This document shows, one piece after another, positions 11,584 to 22,653 of a stretch of 64,000 nt of DNA (positions within the stretch are counted from its first letter, which is position 1; the number at the start of each line of letters is the position of its first letter). The translations under genes were made by a program, and so were the position numbers. The stretch lies in assembly GCA_948099385.1 (NCBI GenBank), contig CANUEZ040000193.1, forward strand, positions 1,624,501 through 1,688,500. The letters run 5' to 3'. The notes under the pieces were generated by a model, which saw only the letters and a program-made list of their open reading frames with translations, searched no databases and had not been told where the DNA came from. Origin of the DNA: Fasciola hepatica. Its lineage: Eukaryota; Platyhelminthes; Trematoda; Plagiorchiida; Fasciolidae.

Positions 11584-13382
11584 CACTTATTCGGTAATAA
11601 AATATGCACGCCATAATAACTCAGTATTCCATTGAGAACATATCTGGAGCCTCTCTTTGGTCGTATCTAACAATGTATCCTTACTGTTGAGAGAATAATT
11701 CATGGAACTTTGTTCAGTCAAATGACCAGATCACAAGGTTCTTTGTGAGATAGAGGATAGTACACAAATTCATTGCATTCATCTACAGTTTCGTTTGTAA
11801 TGTATTTTCTTGTAGAATGCGACCACTGCACCCAGGCTGCCTGTGGAGAAATGGGATACCACGTTGTAATTAGGCGACTTGGTTTGTATAGCAGACGAAA
11901 CGGTGGTTTGGTGAGCAGCCAGCTTGCAATCATCTGTCCACAATCGAGGGTAAGATTAGAGCAAACGAAGTGGACCACAGGATCAATCAAATGCTGAATG
12001 TCGGCTGAACAATGGCCAGGGTCTTCGACATCACGTTTTCTGTGTCGTTGGAACATAGAATAACTTTTTCTGTGAATTTTTCTATCGTTATTGGTGGTCG
12101 TAGTAATTTGAATGTCAATAATCCTATCACACACGTGCACGCCTGTAGAATTCTCAGTCATTATCACGCATACGCAATAAATTGTGAATAATGACAATAC
12201 AATTCAAAATAAATCCAGATGGATTATCAAAACGGAGAACCTAGTCTTGGACAAGGCAGTACGGGAAAAAACGTAGACTCCTATGATCCTAACAAGCAAC
12301 GTCTGTTCCTTGTTGGGAACCATCGATCAGTTGGCAGCAATACCACAGAAGAAGGAGATAGAAAACACACCAGTCATTTTGTTCCTGGAGTCTTGGTTGC
12401 TTCACGATATGTTCAACCGAAACTGGATGATTTCCATTCGTACCGGGCTGTCTGTCCCACTGGTATCCACAATGGTGCCAGAGGATTTACCACTAGAGTG
12501 ATAATAATAACTGGAGCAAATCGACTATTTTAGTCTTCACATACTCAAATTAAATGATTATTTGTCACATCGTAGACAGTAAATCACACTTTCTGAGTGG
12601 ATTTTGCTCGATACTCATGGGAAACACTTACTTGGGACCTAGCACATTATCATTTCAGTTAGACGCATTGTCTCATATCCAGGCTACCCCAGTAATCATG
12701 ATAGATACCCTCTGCATGTGTGTCGAAAACCTTAACACGTATGACGGCGCTTTCTTCATCATGCTTGACTTCATAAATTCGGTAATTTTTCCACCAGACC
12801 TAAAGCACAACTAGACTTAGTTTCGACGAATAGATCACATCGGTTTACTGGTCATATCTGATAGCTTTGAGTGGCTCTGACCAATGTATCCGGAATTATG
12901 TCCAATAGTGAATAATGAGACCAACCGGGACACTCAGTTCAGAAAATCATCCAGAGAAGTGAATCAGACAAATTGTTCACCATGCAATCTGATATTTTAA
13001 GGACCTCTAGTAACCACTTCCGATTTTCCTGTTTTCAAACCTCAACCATTCTGTCTTCAGTGGACGTGTCAATAATAACCCTAATTTTGCTTTATTCAGT
13101 GCTACCCATTTTGAAACTTTCTATGCCCAAATTGACTCATTTTATTCGTCTTTACGGTGCTTTGCCCTGTAAATTATTACTGCATTGACCTCGGTATTTG
13201 GTATGATATGAACTGATGGTGGTGATGCATATTCGTTCAGTGGAGGATCCAAAGATCCCGCTCTCGCATTTACTCTAAGTGCTTCTGGATTAACCACTCT
13301 GATCAGTTTTACCGTTTCACTTGTCAACGCACAGAAAATCGAGCCCTCAGCTTTTGCACATGGCATGAGAGTAGCGACCGTT
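11584..13382. other. Arm segment containing a high-identity island
   Basis: It pairs with 47,281-49,067 of the right arm. From about 12,160 to 13,030 the arms are about 98-99% identical (one difference in 315 bp at 12,219-12,533), while flanking parts are about 90-93%. Open frames at 12,283-12,501 and 12,554-12,814 look protein-like but have no convincing splice sites. Differences between arms in the minus-strand frame 13,142-13,390 are mostly amino-acid-changing, which argues against a functional gene there. Confidence 0.5.
11816..11949 (+). CDS. Candidate internal exon, unknown protein
   Basis: A 134-nt open segment lies between a good acceptor (TATTTTCTTGTAG) and a good donor (GAGG|GTAAGA). 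Two bases complete an incoming codon and the exon ends in phase 0. It encodes a short cysteine-containing segment starting CDHCTQAACGEMGYHV. The minus strand is also open here (159 codons, 11,718-12,197), so strand is uncertain. In the right arm the equivalent position has one substitution creating CCTAGG (48,817-48,822), which puts a stop codon in both frames. No family is recognised. Confidence 0.25.
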
Positions 13383-13765
13383 TGTATCAAGATATTCGGT
13401 CCATTATCGTCAATTTCTGGTAGACTGTTGTTTCTATGCTTCCGTCTGCTTGTCTCGTGACCAGAGTGCCAAGACCTGAATGTGAGCTGAATGTGGACTT
13501 ACACGAAGTGACGTGCAGACCCCGGAAACCGAATCCCGACTAGCCAAGTTATTTATTGCGGTACTTTGAAATGGAATTCAATGAAATCGAACGGAATAAT
13601 TGCAAACCTCAAATCTTGGAGTTTTCGGGGGAGTTCACAGTTCACTCAATTCCACAACAGATACGATGATTAGCTTTGGCAAACTGCAGCCCAATGGCCT
13701 GATATCAGCTAAGGCTGCCGAGAGATGCTCACTGATTAGCGGGGGCATGAACACTCAGCAATAAA
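13383..13765 (+). mobile_element. Chimeric PLE3-CR1 junction patch
   Basis: Bases 13,383-13,463 are the reverse complement of a PLE RT segment. Bases 13,464-13,765 match the 5' end of the CR1-like LINE. The very same junction exists in reverse complement at about 40,640-41,010, where the LINE interrupts PLE3. The patch is truncated at both ends. It occupies a site where the right arm has a different 290 bp (46,990-47,280), so it is a copied fragment rather than an ordinary LINE insertion. Confidence 0.75.
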
Positions 13766-16700
13766 TCACAGAGAAATGAAATCAAGTGATACAAACCATT
13801 ACTTAATTAGCTGCGAAGTAAGAAAGTGCGAGCATACCAACGAGGACAGAGGACACTGATTGAATACCACACCAGTTTGATCAAATCCGAAGTTGAACGT
13901 CTGAATGTAAGTTGTATGCAGATATTGTCTAAGGGAACGTCAGCTATTCCAGCATTTGGAAGCAACGATACAACGATTTGTTAGAAGCTCATTAAACAAG
14001 TTTTTCCAACGCACTGAAAAATTGTCATGGTGTACAGGGACAAATTCATGCTGTCAAATTCAATACAGTTTCTGCATTGTTTGCAAATTCGTCTTCTTCC
14101 TCTTCACCACAACGAACTTCATTCTCTGGTCATCGCTGTTCGCTCGAGTTCCGATGTGCAATTGCATTTTTACCTGTAAATATATTTCCTTTCCGTTTCA
14201 CGTAATGAAACTGATGTTGTAACTCAGGATGTCCTCGCCGCGAACATAGAACGAGGGGATTATTTACCGGAGCACCCAAACCCAGTTTGACCTAATATTG
14301 TTCCCCACTCACTGAAATATTGTTATACGGTGCTTTTTTGGGACGGCCGAAGGTATGATCTGAATGAGCCATATGATGTGGCACTAGTTTCGGCCAATAC
14401 TCACAAGAGAGGATGGGGTACTGAGAGAGACAATGGCTTACTGGTTCACTTGGCATTGATACAAGAATATTCCTCAGTCTTGCTTATTTACTTCAAACAT
14501 TGCACATTAGGAGAAATGCTCAGGTTGTGGAGTTGTTACATTTGATGTGATTTGAATACTCAAGGTATGGAATGACTATAATTCTACCCGTGTTGGAATG
14601 GGGAATCGGTCTCACCAGAGCATACACATTTAGGCTGTAGCTATTCAATAAGAATACACGGAACAATCCAGCTCGAGACTTTAGTCACATTCAGTCAAAT
14701 TACCCGCATTTTTCATTTTAAACGTTCACCATGAATAACCACCTTGCAGAAGTAATCTTGTTCATGGATCCGAATAGAATATGGTGCACATTATCTATGC
14801 CATCGTCCTCTATGAATGAGACATTATTGTGCATTGGTAACGTCTAGAATTGTTGTATTCGGCGTACTTGAGGATATTTCTATCACCACGTTTATGATGA
14901 AATCAGGGTGATTATTTGCAGTTTTATCTTGGGGGAGTATAAGGTTAACACCACAGGTGCTACTCCACTTCATCAGATATCTCGGAGTTGCATGAATATC
15001 TTATCAAAATAAATCGGTTTCTTCGAAAACAGAACACATGCAGCAAGCTATTCAACGTCACTAATGAAACTACCTCAGATCAAGCTCATATGTGATTCAC
15101 ATTTGAGCGAGTGAAATTGTTGAAGCCGTGTCAACCAGATCAACAGGTTTATCCGCAGACAGATAAATTTCAGATGGACGATATTTGGGGGTTAATGTTT
15201 ATGAGAAAAATCTTCGAGAAATATTTTGTAGCTTTATTCAACATGTCTTGTACGCGCATCCAGAGTTCCGTTCTCTCGAAATCATTTTCAAGGATGACAC
15301 AGACAACCTAGCTGTGGTTATAGTCCACACTATAATTCAGAAGATGCATAGATATTATTGGACCCTCTCTATGACCCAAGTAAAGCCTTTTAAACGTGCT
15401 GTCTCCTCACCGTAAACAATTGGTGTTTATACCTCCCGATATACAACACCGAGTTTTAAAATGTGCCGTGATTGGTCGGTAGATGAAGTACTCAAATCAT
15501 CCACCGACTTAGTGTACTTACAATGCACTAACCGGTTTACTAGCACACTTGCAATTTCCGGGAGTGAATGGACAAAATCTGTGTTGTCTCATCAATGAGG
15601 GTTTACATAGATTTCTGTCTTTGAGATTTTCCTCCCTAATACGGTTTCGAAAATCCTTGTCACAGCAGACGTCTATTAAAAATGCCTTAATCAGAAGTTT
15701 GCGGGAAAGGTATGGTCACTCGTGGTATTTGTAATTATCAAATGTGTGCGGCCAGTTAATTGACCGGTTGAAAAAGCAGCACACTCCACTGTGACACACC
15801 GGAAAATTCTACATGGTAAACTAGCCATCCTTCGGTATTCGTATGGAAACTATTCTCCTCTAAACTGCGAAAGATTTTGAGAAAAGTGTTGTTGAAAATT
15901 TAGGCCTCAGCTGACAATCTTTTTCTTATGCACTTCATCACTGTGTCTGCCTTTTACTAACTGATTCGGATAGAAGTTAAATAAAGACAATATGAAAAAT
16001 CTCATGTAATGAATGATATTTCAGAAAAAATACGTACTCAGACCACAATCGGAATTCTCGCCTTCTAATTTTACTTCACTTAAGCAAATGTGTTCCACCA
16101 GACGACCTCGTCTGGTTTAGTGAACTCAATAAAGCATTAGAGTAGAAAAAACAAAACTTTATTTTAGTCTGCCCTCATTTTTATTGACCTGTGTCTGTGA
16201 TAACCGGTTACGACGGAACCAATTTATAAAAACTCATCAGAAGATTGAACGTGAATCGCTAAGAATAACCACGGAAAACTTGAACTGCAGGACAAAAATG
16301 AATGTGAAAATTTAGAAGGCGGCTTCACTTGGAAAACACAAACACACATAAAATCAAGAGCCACGTTTAGCTGATAAAAAGCTTTTCGCAATAAATCTAT
16401 TATTTGAACATCTGGTTTGAAAGGATCGCGGATAACATGCACTTGATTTCTGGAGTTTGCTTGACATTTTCGTTGGTGAAGTGTGTTCGTTTTACTGACT
16501 GTGTATCGGGGAGTATGAAAGATCTTTTCACGGAGCTCTTGCTTGGTTCATTGGTTTCTAAGAAAATGCTAAGAGAACCAGAACTAGATGCTGAACTGCT
16601 AGTTGCTCTCCACAAACTCTTTTGAATAGTAAAGAACGTTCACAGAAAAAGAGTCCATTTTTGAAATCACAAGATGATTATTCGAAAGTGGATTCGTCGG

Positions 16701-17771
16701 TTGGTCAATGTTAACCTACCGAACGAGAATATATGGTCCCATGTTTTGATTTATACTATAAGATATAGTATCTGGATGCAAGGAAAGCAGTATCTCGGGA
16801 GCCTTCCAAACTAGACTACAGTGAAAATATAAATGAAGACTGTCCATATGTGGGGGTGGATGGGTGGTAGAGGACCACATACACATACCAAACGAACGGC
16901 AGCAACCGCGAAAGTGGTCGTGTGATTCCAAGTGAATGGTTTCCTCTCATCCAGACACGACTATTCTACTCACACCAGTCAGCCTATCCTATCACTTGAA
17001 CATGTTATCCGTCAACTTCAGGCCATCTAGAAAAGCGTTCGAGCTCTGGTGGACACCATTGCATGCGGTCATTAGAATAAGCTTTCTTAGTTGCTTCTGA
17101 TCCACAAAATTGGAACAGAGAGCTGTGGAAGAACATTTCTTCATGTGTACATGCAGAGCTTCAAAGTGGAACCATAACCATAAAACAGTTTGAATTTTCT
17201 TTGTAGGCACCCTTATTTGATCAAACCCAAAGTGAACCATTCAACAATATCAATGGCGCAGGAAGGAATAACACAATTCAATCAAAGTATATTATTTTAG
17301 CCAATGTTTCAGTTTTGTGACAGAATTGTTCACCAAAATAGGCGGGTGAATTTTAGATGGAAGAATAGAAATCTTCCAAGATAGAGCGATGTTCCATGCT
17401 TTGTGAGAGTAGCATTATAATTACAAAATGGATCACAAACGGAGTGCATAGATTGTTCAGTTACCACCGAATTTACTGGATCTGAACTTGGATGAAAACA
17501 TTTATCTGATCTACAGAGAGAAGGGCATGGGCTTTATTGGGTATTCCATGAAGTGTATTTCAGTTATCTCGTTAAGTCCCTTATAGTTGAAATTACCCGG
17601 AGATGGCGAAAATGAAATAGTGTCCCACCATTGGTCATTATCACTCAATTATTAGAAGCAGACCACATCAATTTTTGTTCCAGAACTATACAATAATTGA
17701 TATACAGATGCAAGTGTGAATTATTTCGCAATAAAGCCTTTGGTCAAAAGGTCGTCATGGTGAGATTTGAA
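13766..17771. other. Arm sequence with no recognised gene
   Basis: It pairs with about 41,766-46,990 on the right. From 16,224 inward the arms are about 98-99% identical. The protein-like frame 15,185-15,415 (start of the readable part GRYLGVNVYEKN) is frameshifted in the right copy by a missing T near 44,340. At 14,366-14,472 the left carries 107 bp where the right has 1.2 kb (45,086-46,330). No known domain is seen. Confidence 0.5.
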
Positions 17772-17845
17772 CACTTCTGACCCGCGTTTGACAAAACGTG
17801 ACTTTCCAATCCAAGCTAGGATTCCTCGTCAAACGTGACTGAATA
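17772..17845 (-). mobile_element. PLE3-type 3' end fragment (outer piece)
   Basis: It matches the 3' pseudo-LTR end of PLE3 at 41,692-41,765, ending with the shared CGTCAAACGTGACTGAAT. It continues after the PLE2 insertion at 20,375. The junction with unique arm DNA is the same in both arms, so this older PLE was already present before the inverted duplication. Confidence 0.75.
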
Positions 17846-17868
17846 AGAACAAAACAGCGTGCTGAACA
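17846..17868 (+). repeat. PLE2 terminal inverted repeat, left
   Basis: 23 bp beginning AGAACAAAACAGCGTG; pairs with 20,326-20,348 in inverted orientation with a single mismatch. Confidence 0.85.
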
Positions 17869-17895
17869 GAATATCCCAAACAATATCAAACTATT

Positions 17896-18593
17896 ATGAG
17901 GAGAAATCGGATTACCATCACCACTGTGTCTTTGCGTCGCCAAGCGCTTAACGAGAGAGATACCATATCAAGTCGCGTGCCAGAAATGGAGCGTCATTTT
18001 GTGAAATCGTGCCAAGTGCTGGACGAGCTGACCCCAGAAGAAAGGAATAAGTTCGTTGCTTATGTTCAGTCGATACTGACAGGCACGTCGAGCAGGTGTG
18101 TACCAAACTACGGAAACGCGTCAACCCGAGAAAACCGGCTGGTGAGTTCCCTTCAGATCCGAAAAGATTGGTCCATAACTTGTCGTCTGTACGTCTGGAT
18201 AAGACATTACTTGAGGTGTTGTCGCTAGGACCAAAGTTTTGCTGTCCAACCAGTAAAACCAAACAATTGGATATGGAGGTTGAATTTGAGAGCCTATTTG
18301 ATCAACTATCCGGTCTCGTTCCGTCCTCCTCACAGGAGTTAGAGAAGCTCTAATCCACACTTGTGAACGCGTGTTATCAATATCGTGAAAATAGACCATC
18401 TACGAGAGGATTAGTAACGTTAGAGCACCTGAACCGTCTTAAAGAATTGCAGGCTAACAGAGAAGTAATGTTGTCAAAACAATATAAAGGAGCGGGTATT
18501 GTAATCCCTAATAAATTGGACTATATAGAGAAGATGAAGACGATATAGAATGATGTCTTCAAGTTTACAAGGACCCCAACTGAAAAGGACAGG
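17896..18593 (+). pseudogene. PLE2 N-terminal region, broken
   Basis: The N-terminal domain is readable but interrupted. The first part (ATG at 17,896, MRRNRITITTVSLRRQ) is in one frame. Near 18,090 the frame shifts and continues with LSLGPKFCCP, the PLE N-terminal signature, then KGAGIVIPNKLDYIEKM, matching the PADKG-like motif of the family. Two in-frame stops, TAA at 18,351-18,353 and TAG at 18,546-18,548, separate this from the main ORF in the same frame. Three lesions in 700 bp with an intact remainder suggest a recently inactivated copy or sequence errors. Confidence 0.8.
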
Positions 18594-20198
18594 ATGATTC
18601 CGATAGAAAAGTCAAATGCTGCGAGAGTAAAATCATTGAAACAGAAAGGCATGATCGATGCGGTAACCTTCGAAAGGATACGACCAACTGGGACGACGAT
18701 TCCTAGGTTGTACGGCCTACCGAAGGTACACAAAGAAGGTGTCCCCTTGAGACCAATTTTGGATATGTGCAACTCGCCGTATCACGCAGTAGCGAAATGG
18801 TTGGCTACATTGTTAGAACCAGTAAGAATCACGATTTCCAGACACAGCCTACGAGACACATTTCATTTGGTAGAGACTGTGGGAAATCTAGACTTGGAAG
18901 GCAAGCAAATGATCTCGCTAGACGTTACCTCACTGTTCACCAATGTCCCGATCGCTGAAACAATCAACTATCTATGTGAGTACATGCACGAGAACAGTAT
19001 CGATCCGGGCATCTCGATGGATGAACTGAAACAGCTACTATTCGTCTGCACTCATAATATCCAGTTTCAGTTTAACGGTGAAATATGTCGTCAGAAGGAC
19101 GGGGTCGCAATGGGGTCACCTTTGGGACCCTTATTTGCAGATATTTCCATGGCAAAACCTGAAAATAACCAACTTATGTCAACAATTGAAGGGTCCACCT
19201 TATACAAACGGTACGTGGACGATATCGTATGTGTAGTAGATACCAAAATGGATCCAAATGCACTACTTAATAGATTTAATACAGCTCATCCAAATGTTCA
19301 ATTCACTTTGGAACAAGAAAAGGACAGCAGTCTACCTTACTTAGATGTCTGCGTAAGCCGTCGAAGTGATGGTTCCGTTCAGTTGTCAGTGCACAGGAAA
19401 GCAACTTTGAACGGTCAATACATCCATTTTCACAGTTTCGTACCACTCAAAGTGAAGAGAAATCTAGTGCGTTGCCTGGTTAATAGAGCAAAGAAAATCT
19501 GCACAGAAGATACAATAGAAAAGGAACTTCGTTTTCTGAGGAGTGTTTTCCTAGAAAACGGCTATCCTGAACGGTTCATTGACAAGACGATGCAACGAAA
19601 TGAAGATAGGCCAAGACAGAGAGTAGTCGAAATGAAGCCCGTATTGGTCTGTTTACCATTCAAAGGAGATACGGAAACTGAAGTTATTCAACGAAGACTA
19701 ACAGGAGCAGTCAGTAGAACATTCTACGCTGCACAATTACAAATTATGTTCGAGTCTGAACCGATCGTGTGTTTTCGACTGAAGGATAAAGTGCCAGATT
19801 CTGCAGCATCTTTTTGTGTGTGTTCATTCACCTGTTCCTGTGGAACCAGGTACGTTGGCCGCACGACCAGGCGCTTATCCGAACGTGTTCGTGAACACCA
19901 CCCGGCTTGGTTGAACACTGAAGCAATTAAGACAATTACGAGTGCTGTGTGTTCACACCTTGTTAAGTCAAACCATTCCGTAGAGGTGATAAACGCTTTT
20001 CGCACAATTTACAAGGTCCGGGGCAAGCAATCAAGACTTCTCAAGTGTCGCATCTTAGCCACAGCCGAAGCCGTGAGCATTCGACTCTACAATCCTCCCC
20101 TGTGTGCTCAGAAACAATTTGTGCAAGCACCTAAACTTCCATGGCCCACTTCTTGTTCCCGAACACGTGTGCAACCACTCGAACATTCTTCGTTGTGA
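18594..20198 (+). CDS. PLE2 reverse transcriptase and GIY-YIG endonuclease
   Basis: This 534-residue frame is the longest in the window. Order: RT fingers with IPRLYGLPKVHK (residues 36-47), motif A MISLDVTSLFTNVP (Asp110), motif B AMGSPLGP (172-179), motif C YVDD (207-210), LPYLDV, a linker with FLENGYPERF, and a GIY-YIG nuclease with CSFTCSCGTRYVGR (about 410-423) followed by RVREHHPAW. The C-terminus contains LYNPPLCAQKQF. Family knowledge: the protein nicks target DNA and reverse transcribes its own RNA. All catalytic RT aspartates are present. The first methionine is only the first after an upstream in-frame stop; the ancestral protein began further upstream. Confidence 0.9.
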   Translation: MIPIEKSNAARVKSLKQKGMIDAVTFERIRPTGTTIPRLYGLPKVHKEGVPLRPILDMCNSPYHAVAKWLATLLEPVRITISRHSLRDTFHLVETVGNLDLEGKQMISLDVTSLFTNVPIAETINYLCEYMHENSIDPGISMDELKQLLFVCTHNIQFQFNGEICRQKDGVAMGSPLGPLFADISMAKPENNQLMSTIEGSTLYKRYVDDIVCVVDTKMDPNALLNRFNTAHPNVQFTLEQEKDSSLPYLDVCVSRRSDGSVQLSVHRKATLNGQYIHFHSFVPLKVKRNLVRCLVNRAKKICTEDTIEKELRFLRSVFLENGYPERFIDKTMQRNEDRPRQRVVEMKPVLVCLPFKGDTETEVIQRRLTGAVSRTFYAAQLQIMFESEPIVCFRLKDKVPDSAASFCVCSFTCSCGTRYVGRTTRRLSERVREHHPAWLNTEAIKTITSAVCSHLVKSNHSVEVINAFRTIYKVRGKQSRLLKCRILATAEAVSIRLYNPPLCAQKQFVQAPKLPWPTSCSRTRVQPLEHSSL

Positions 20199-20214
20199 TC
20201 AGTTTAACATACAT

Positions 20215-20232
20215 GCACACACACACACACGT
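20215..20232. repeat. Short (CA)n microsatellite
   Basis: About nine CA units in the 3' untranslated part of PLE2, just after its stop codon. Confidence 0.7.
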
Positions 20233-20325
20233 GCACAGACAGATTTGGATGATCATCCCCTTTGTTGGTTTGAGTCATATTTATTGTTATGTATTGGTAT
20301 GACTACGAATAACTGAAAACGAGCT

Positions 20326-20348
20326 TGTTCACCACGCTGTTTTGTTCT
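20326..20348 (-). repeat. PLE2 terminal inverted repeat, right
   Basis: 23 bp ending CGCTGTTTTGTTCT; inverted partner of 17,846-17,868. The adjacent GAAAACGAGCTTGTTC is also found in the foldback element at 30.4-30.6 kb. Confidence 0.85.
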
Positions 20349-20374
20349 CAATGTGTTCTGTGGGTTTCTTCGTA

Positions 20375-20544
20375 ACTGAATGAGTGTATGAACGGCATGA
20401 CAGGTCCATCGTGTTTTTGGTGCGCTACTCGTTTGTCCGTTTTCCGATCGTTCGGTACAGGTTTTGCCAAGATCACTTAACATTATCAATTTTGACGTGT
20501 CAATTAAGCGTGCTGACCGAAAGGAAAGCTTCGACGATCAGCTC
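20375..20544 (-). mobile_element. PLE3-type fragment (inner piece), inner end of left arm
   Basis: It resumes after PLE2 with TGAATGAGTGTATGAACGG and matches 41,532-41,692 in reverse complement at about 85%. It encodes the tail of the GIY-YIG region of an old PLE on the minus strand. Similarity to the right side stops abruptly at GATCAGCTC (20,544), which is therefore the inner boundary of the inverted repeat. Confidence 0.75.
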
Positions 20545-21911
20545 ATTCGGTTTCACACTCATATGACATGGCGTATAAGCAAACCCTGGTTTTCAACAAT
20601 AACTATGTCCCTACAACCCGTTTCTTGTTGGCTCGTTTGTTATTCATGTGATCGTGTCGCTCATCAATGATCTATAGTCTTCAAATCATGTTATTGCTAA
20701 CACGTTATTTATCATCTCGGTGGTTCTCGGATCACTCATCCATTGGTCTTTACACATAATCCATTGGCATATTTTTTATCATTCTTTACCTTACTTCAAT
20801 CCAGTCAGGCAGTCTACTTATTTCATCGTTCACTTTGCTCATTCGCCTAGACAATCTTCAATCTCCTTCCTGTTATGTGACTTTGAGTGCTATCTCACAT
20901 TGCCGCTGCCTAGATCTCGTGATTAGTCGGCCTTTTCTACTAGTCTCAAATGGTCAATTATTTACCCATACTCTCGATCTTGCATGAATTGAACTTCATG
21001 GTTTGGTAAAACTTTGTGATCGGATTTCCCACGAATTGAGATATGCATTGGACAACTCTTGGCTTTGTTTACCTGATAGTTCACATTGATGTCAGTTCAA
21101 CTATGTCAACCGTGAACAGACATTTATCACAAGTCGGCGAACACTCCACTTCATATGTTTTGAACCTCACATTTCAATAGACTCTTATATGCACTCATTT
21201 CACCCACAATGAAACAAATAACTCACCGAGATTACTTACGGTATCGTTTGCTGATGTTAATTTGTAAACTTGGGAAAATATATAATTATCATTTTTGAAC
21301 TAAAGTATTGCCATTTGCCCCGTTAGAACTGTAATGATTTTAGTTGTCATGATAGCTGAAACGCTTGCGGAAACGTGCATGGAACAGACTTGTTTTGCCG
21401 GCTGTTCAATGTAATCTGTATTGAGAACAAAATAGGGAATATTCTGAAGGTGAGTGTTTCATGACTGATCAAATGTTTTACAGATATCCAATCACTCAGG
21501 GTTCAGAAGTTTCAGTCAGTAATACTAATTGGACCAAAGGTCATTTGTGAACGTCAAACCAGATGACAAAATATCATGTGAAATCTAAATGTCAACCGGG
21601 CTTCCAAACAAAAGATCTGTAGTTTACCGTATTCTGTAGGACAGTTCATACGAATTAGGTTATTCGAACACGGAGCCTTCTGTCACGATGACATTTTTAT
21701 CTCTGATGCGATGCCAGCATACAAAAAACCGTAAAGGCGTGAAGCTATACGGTTTTGGTTGATATTCAAGGGTGAGATGGTTGTGAACCTGAATTAGTTT
21801 TAGTTGATTATATATATATATATATTATTGTAGTACAAGACATTCTAGACTACAATTGCGGAAATATACATCACATATCCTTGATGCAAATTTTCACTGA
21901 AAATTACTACT
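20545..21911. other. No recognisable feature
   Basis: Unique spacer DNA. It holds a small TA tract (21,809-21,825) and a possible weak exon end (GTGAGT at 21,450) preceded by about 30 open codons but no usable acceptor. I see nothing else. Confidence 0.4.
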
Positions 21912-22653
21912 TGTAACGGTAATTTATTGCATTGTGTGAAATACCCGTGCAGTTTCCTTTTCTCACTCACGTGTTTCCAATCAGCTTGCTACTCGGACCT
22001 TCCCAACCAATTCAACCTACAAGTCTCCCCTTCCTTTCACATGTTGAACCCGGTTACCTTGCCTCGGTTCACCTACCGTCTTCCTATGAGAGTACTTTTA
22101 CAGTAGACCGATTTTCCGTTTCCGGTCAATCCAGGGGCCTACGACCTTCACGTTTTAGGCGCCATATGTACCTGACCCTGTGTGTCATGCTTACCTCCGG
22201 TCTTTGTTCACTTTCTCACTCGCACCGCACGAGTGACCTTTGTACTTTCCTTCCAGGCTGAAGATCCCGCTATGCCTGCGTGAGGGTCTGGGTCAAGCGT
22301 GAGTGTAATTCTCTTGGTCCTTGTCTGATCTAATTTCATGGTCATATCTGTCCCTCAGTCTCATGTACGCTCATCACTCTTTCCCTGATTGGTCGACACT
22401 TCTTCCTATAAAAGATGGATTTCGCCGTATTCTGATAACTCGGTCCCGTATTGCTCGGCATACGTTTCTCAACAGACCCTGCAGACGATTTGAAGTCCAT
22501 TCCCGGACCCTTGTGACTGGATTGCCCCACAAACTGAGGTACGTTGCTTGTAATTGCAATGACTGTTCTCTTTCGCCGACTCGCCTTATTCGATTTGGGT
22601 TTCGGGTTCGTGTTCTACAAGTCATTCATTCACTGGACAGCAGTTCAGTTACA
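21912..22653 (+). mobile_element. Solo LTR, 742 bp, with 5-bp target duplication
   Basis: The block begins TGTAACGG and ends AGTTACA, so its termini are the short inverted repeat TGTAAC/GTTACA. It is flanked on both sides by CTACT (21,907-21,911 and 22,654-22,658), a perfect 5-bp target duplication. It is visibly GC-richer than its surroundings and contains TATAAAAG at 22,407-22,414, which suggests plus-strand transcription. No gag or pol flanks it, so it is a solo LTR left by LTR-LTR recombination. Open frames inside it are fortuitous. BEL/Pao or Gypsy origin cannot be settled. Confidence 0.82.
22407..22414 (+). promoter_or_regulatory. TATA box of the solo LTR
   Basis: TATAAAAG, about 500 bp into the LTR, the expected core-promoter element of an LTR retrotransposon. 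Confidence 0.45.

Larger units (their letters stand above)
1..17845. repeat. Left arm of giant inverted repeat
   Basis: This stretch is matched in reverse complement by the right arm (41,532 to about 57,945). Paired coordinates sum to a nearly constant value that steps at indels: about 58,205 near 3 kb, 60,269 near 6 kb, 60,654 near 12 kb and 59,537 near 16-17 kb. The first 100 bases already match 57,840-57,945, so the arm continues left of the window. Eye-estimated identity is about 89% near 0-1.3 kb, about 97% near 3 kb and 98-99% near 6.1-6.4, 12.2-13.0 and 16.2-17.7 kb. Arm-specific segments are listed separately. The divergence makes a simple assembly artefact unlikely; an old inverted segmental duplication is inferred. 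Confidence 0.93.
17846..20374 (+). mobile_element. PLE2, almost intact Penelope-like element
   Basis: A 2.53-kb element is nested in the older PLE fragment. It starts with AGAACAAAACAGCGTG (17,846) and carries the reverse complement near its 3' end (20,326-20,348), giving a 23-bp inverted terminal repeat with 22 matches; a further 26 bp of tail follows. The target ACTGAAT is repeated at 17,838-17,844 and 20,375-20,381. The protein is open for 534 codons but has two stops and one frameshift upstream. It belongs to a different PLE branch from PLE1. It is absent from the right arm, so it inserted after the duplication. Confidence 0.9.

Noticed and set aside
11718..12197. 159-codon minus-strand frame as a real gene
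   Set aside because: Borderline chance length, overlaps a better splice-bounded plus-strand candidate, and is stopped in the right arm.
13142..13390. Minus-strand frame conserved in both arms (partner 47,293-47,508)
   Set aside because: Differences between the arms are mostly amino-acid-changing plus a 9-bp gap, which looks neutral rather than selected.
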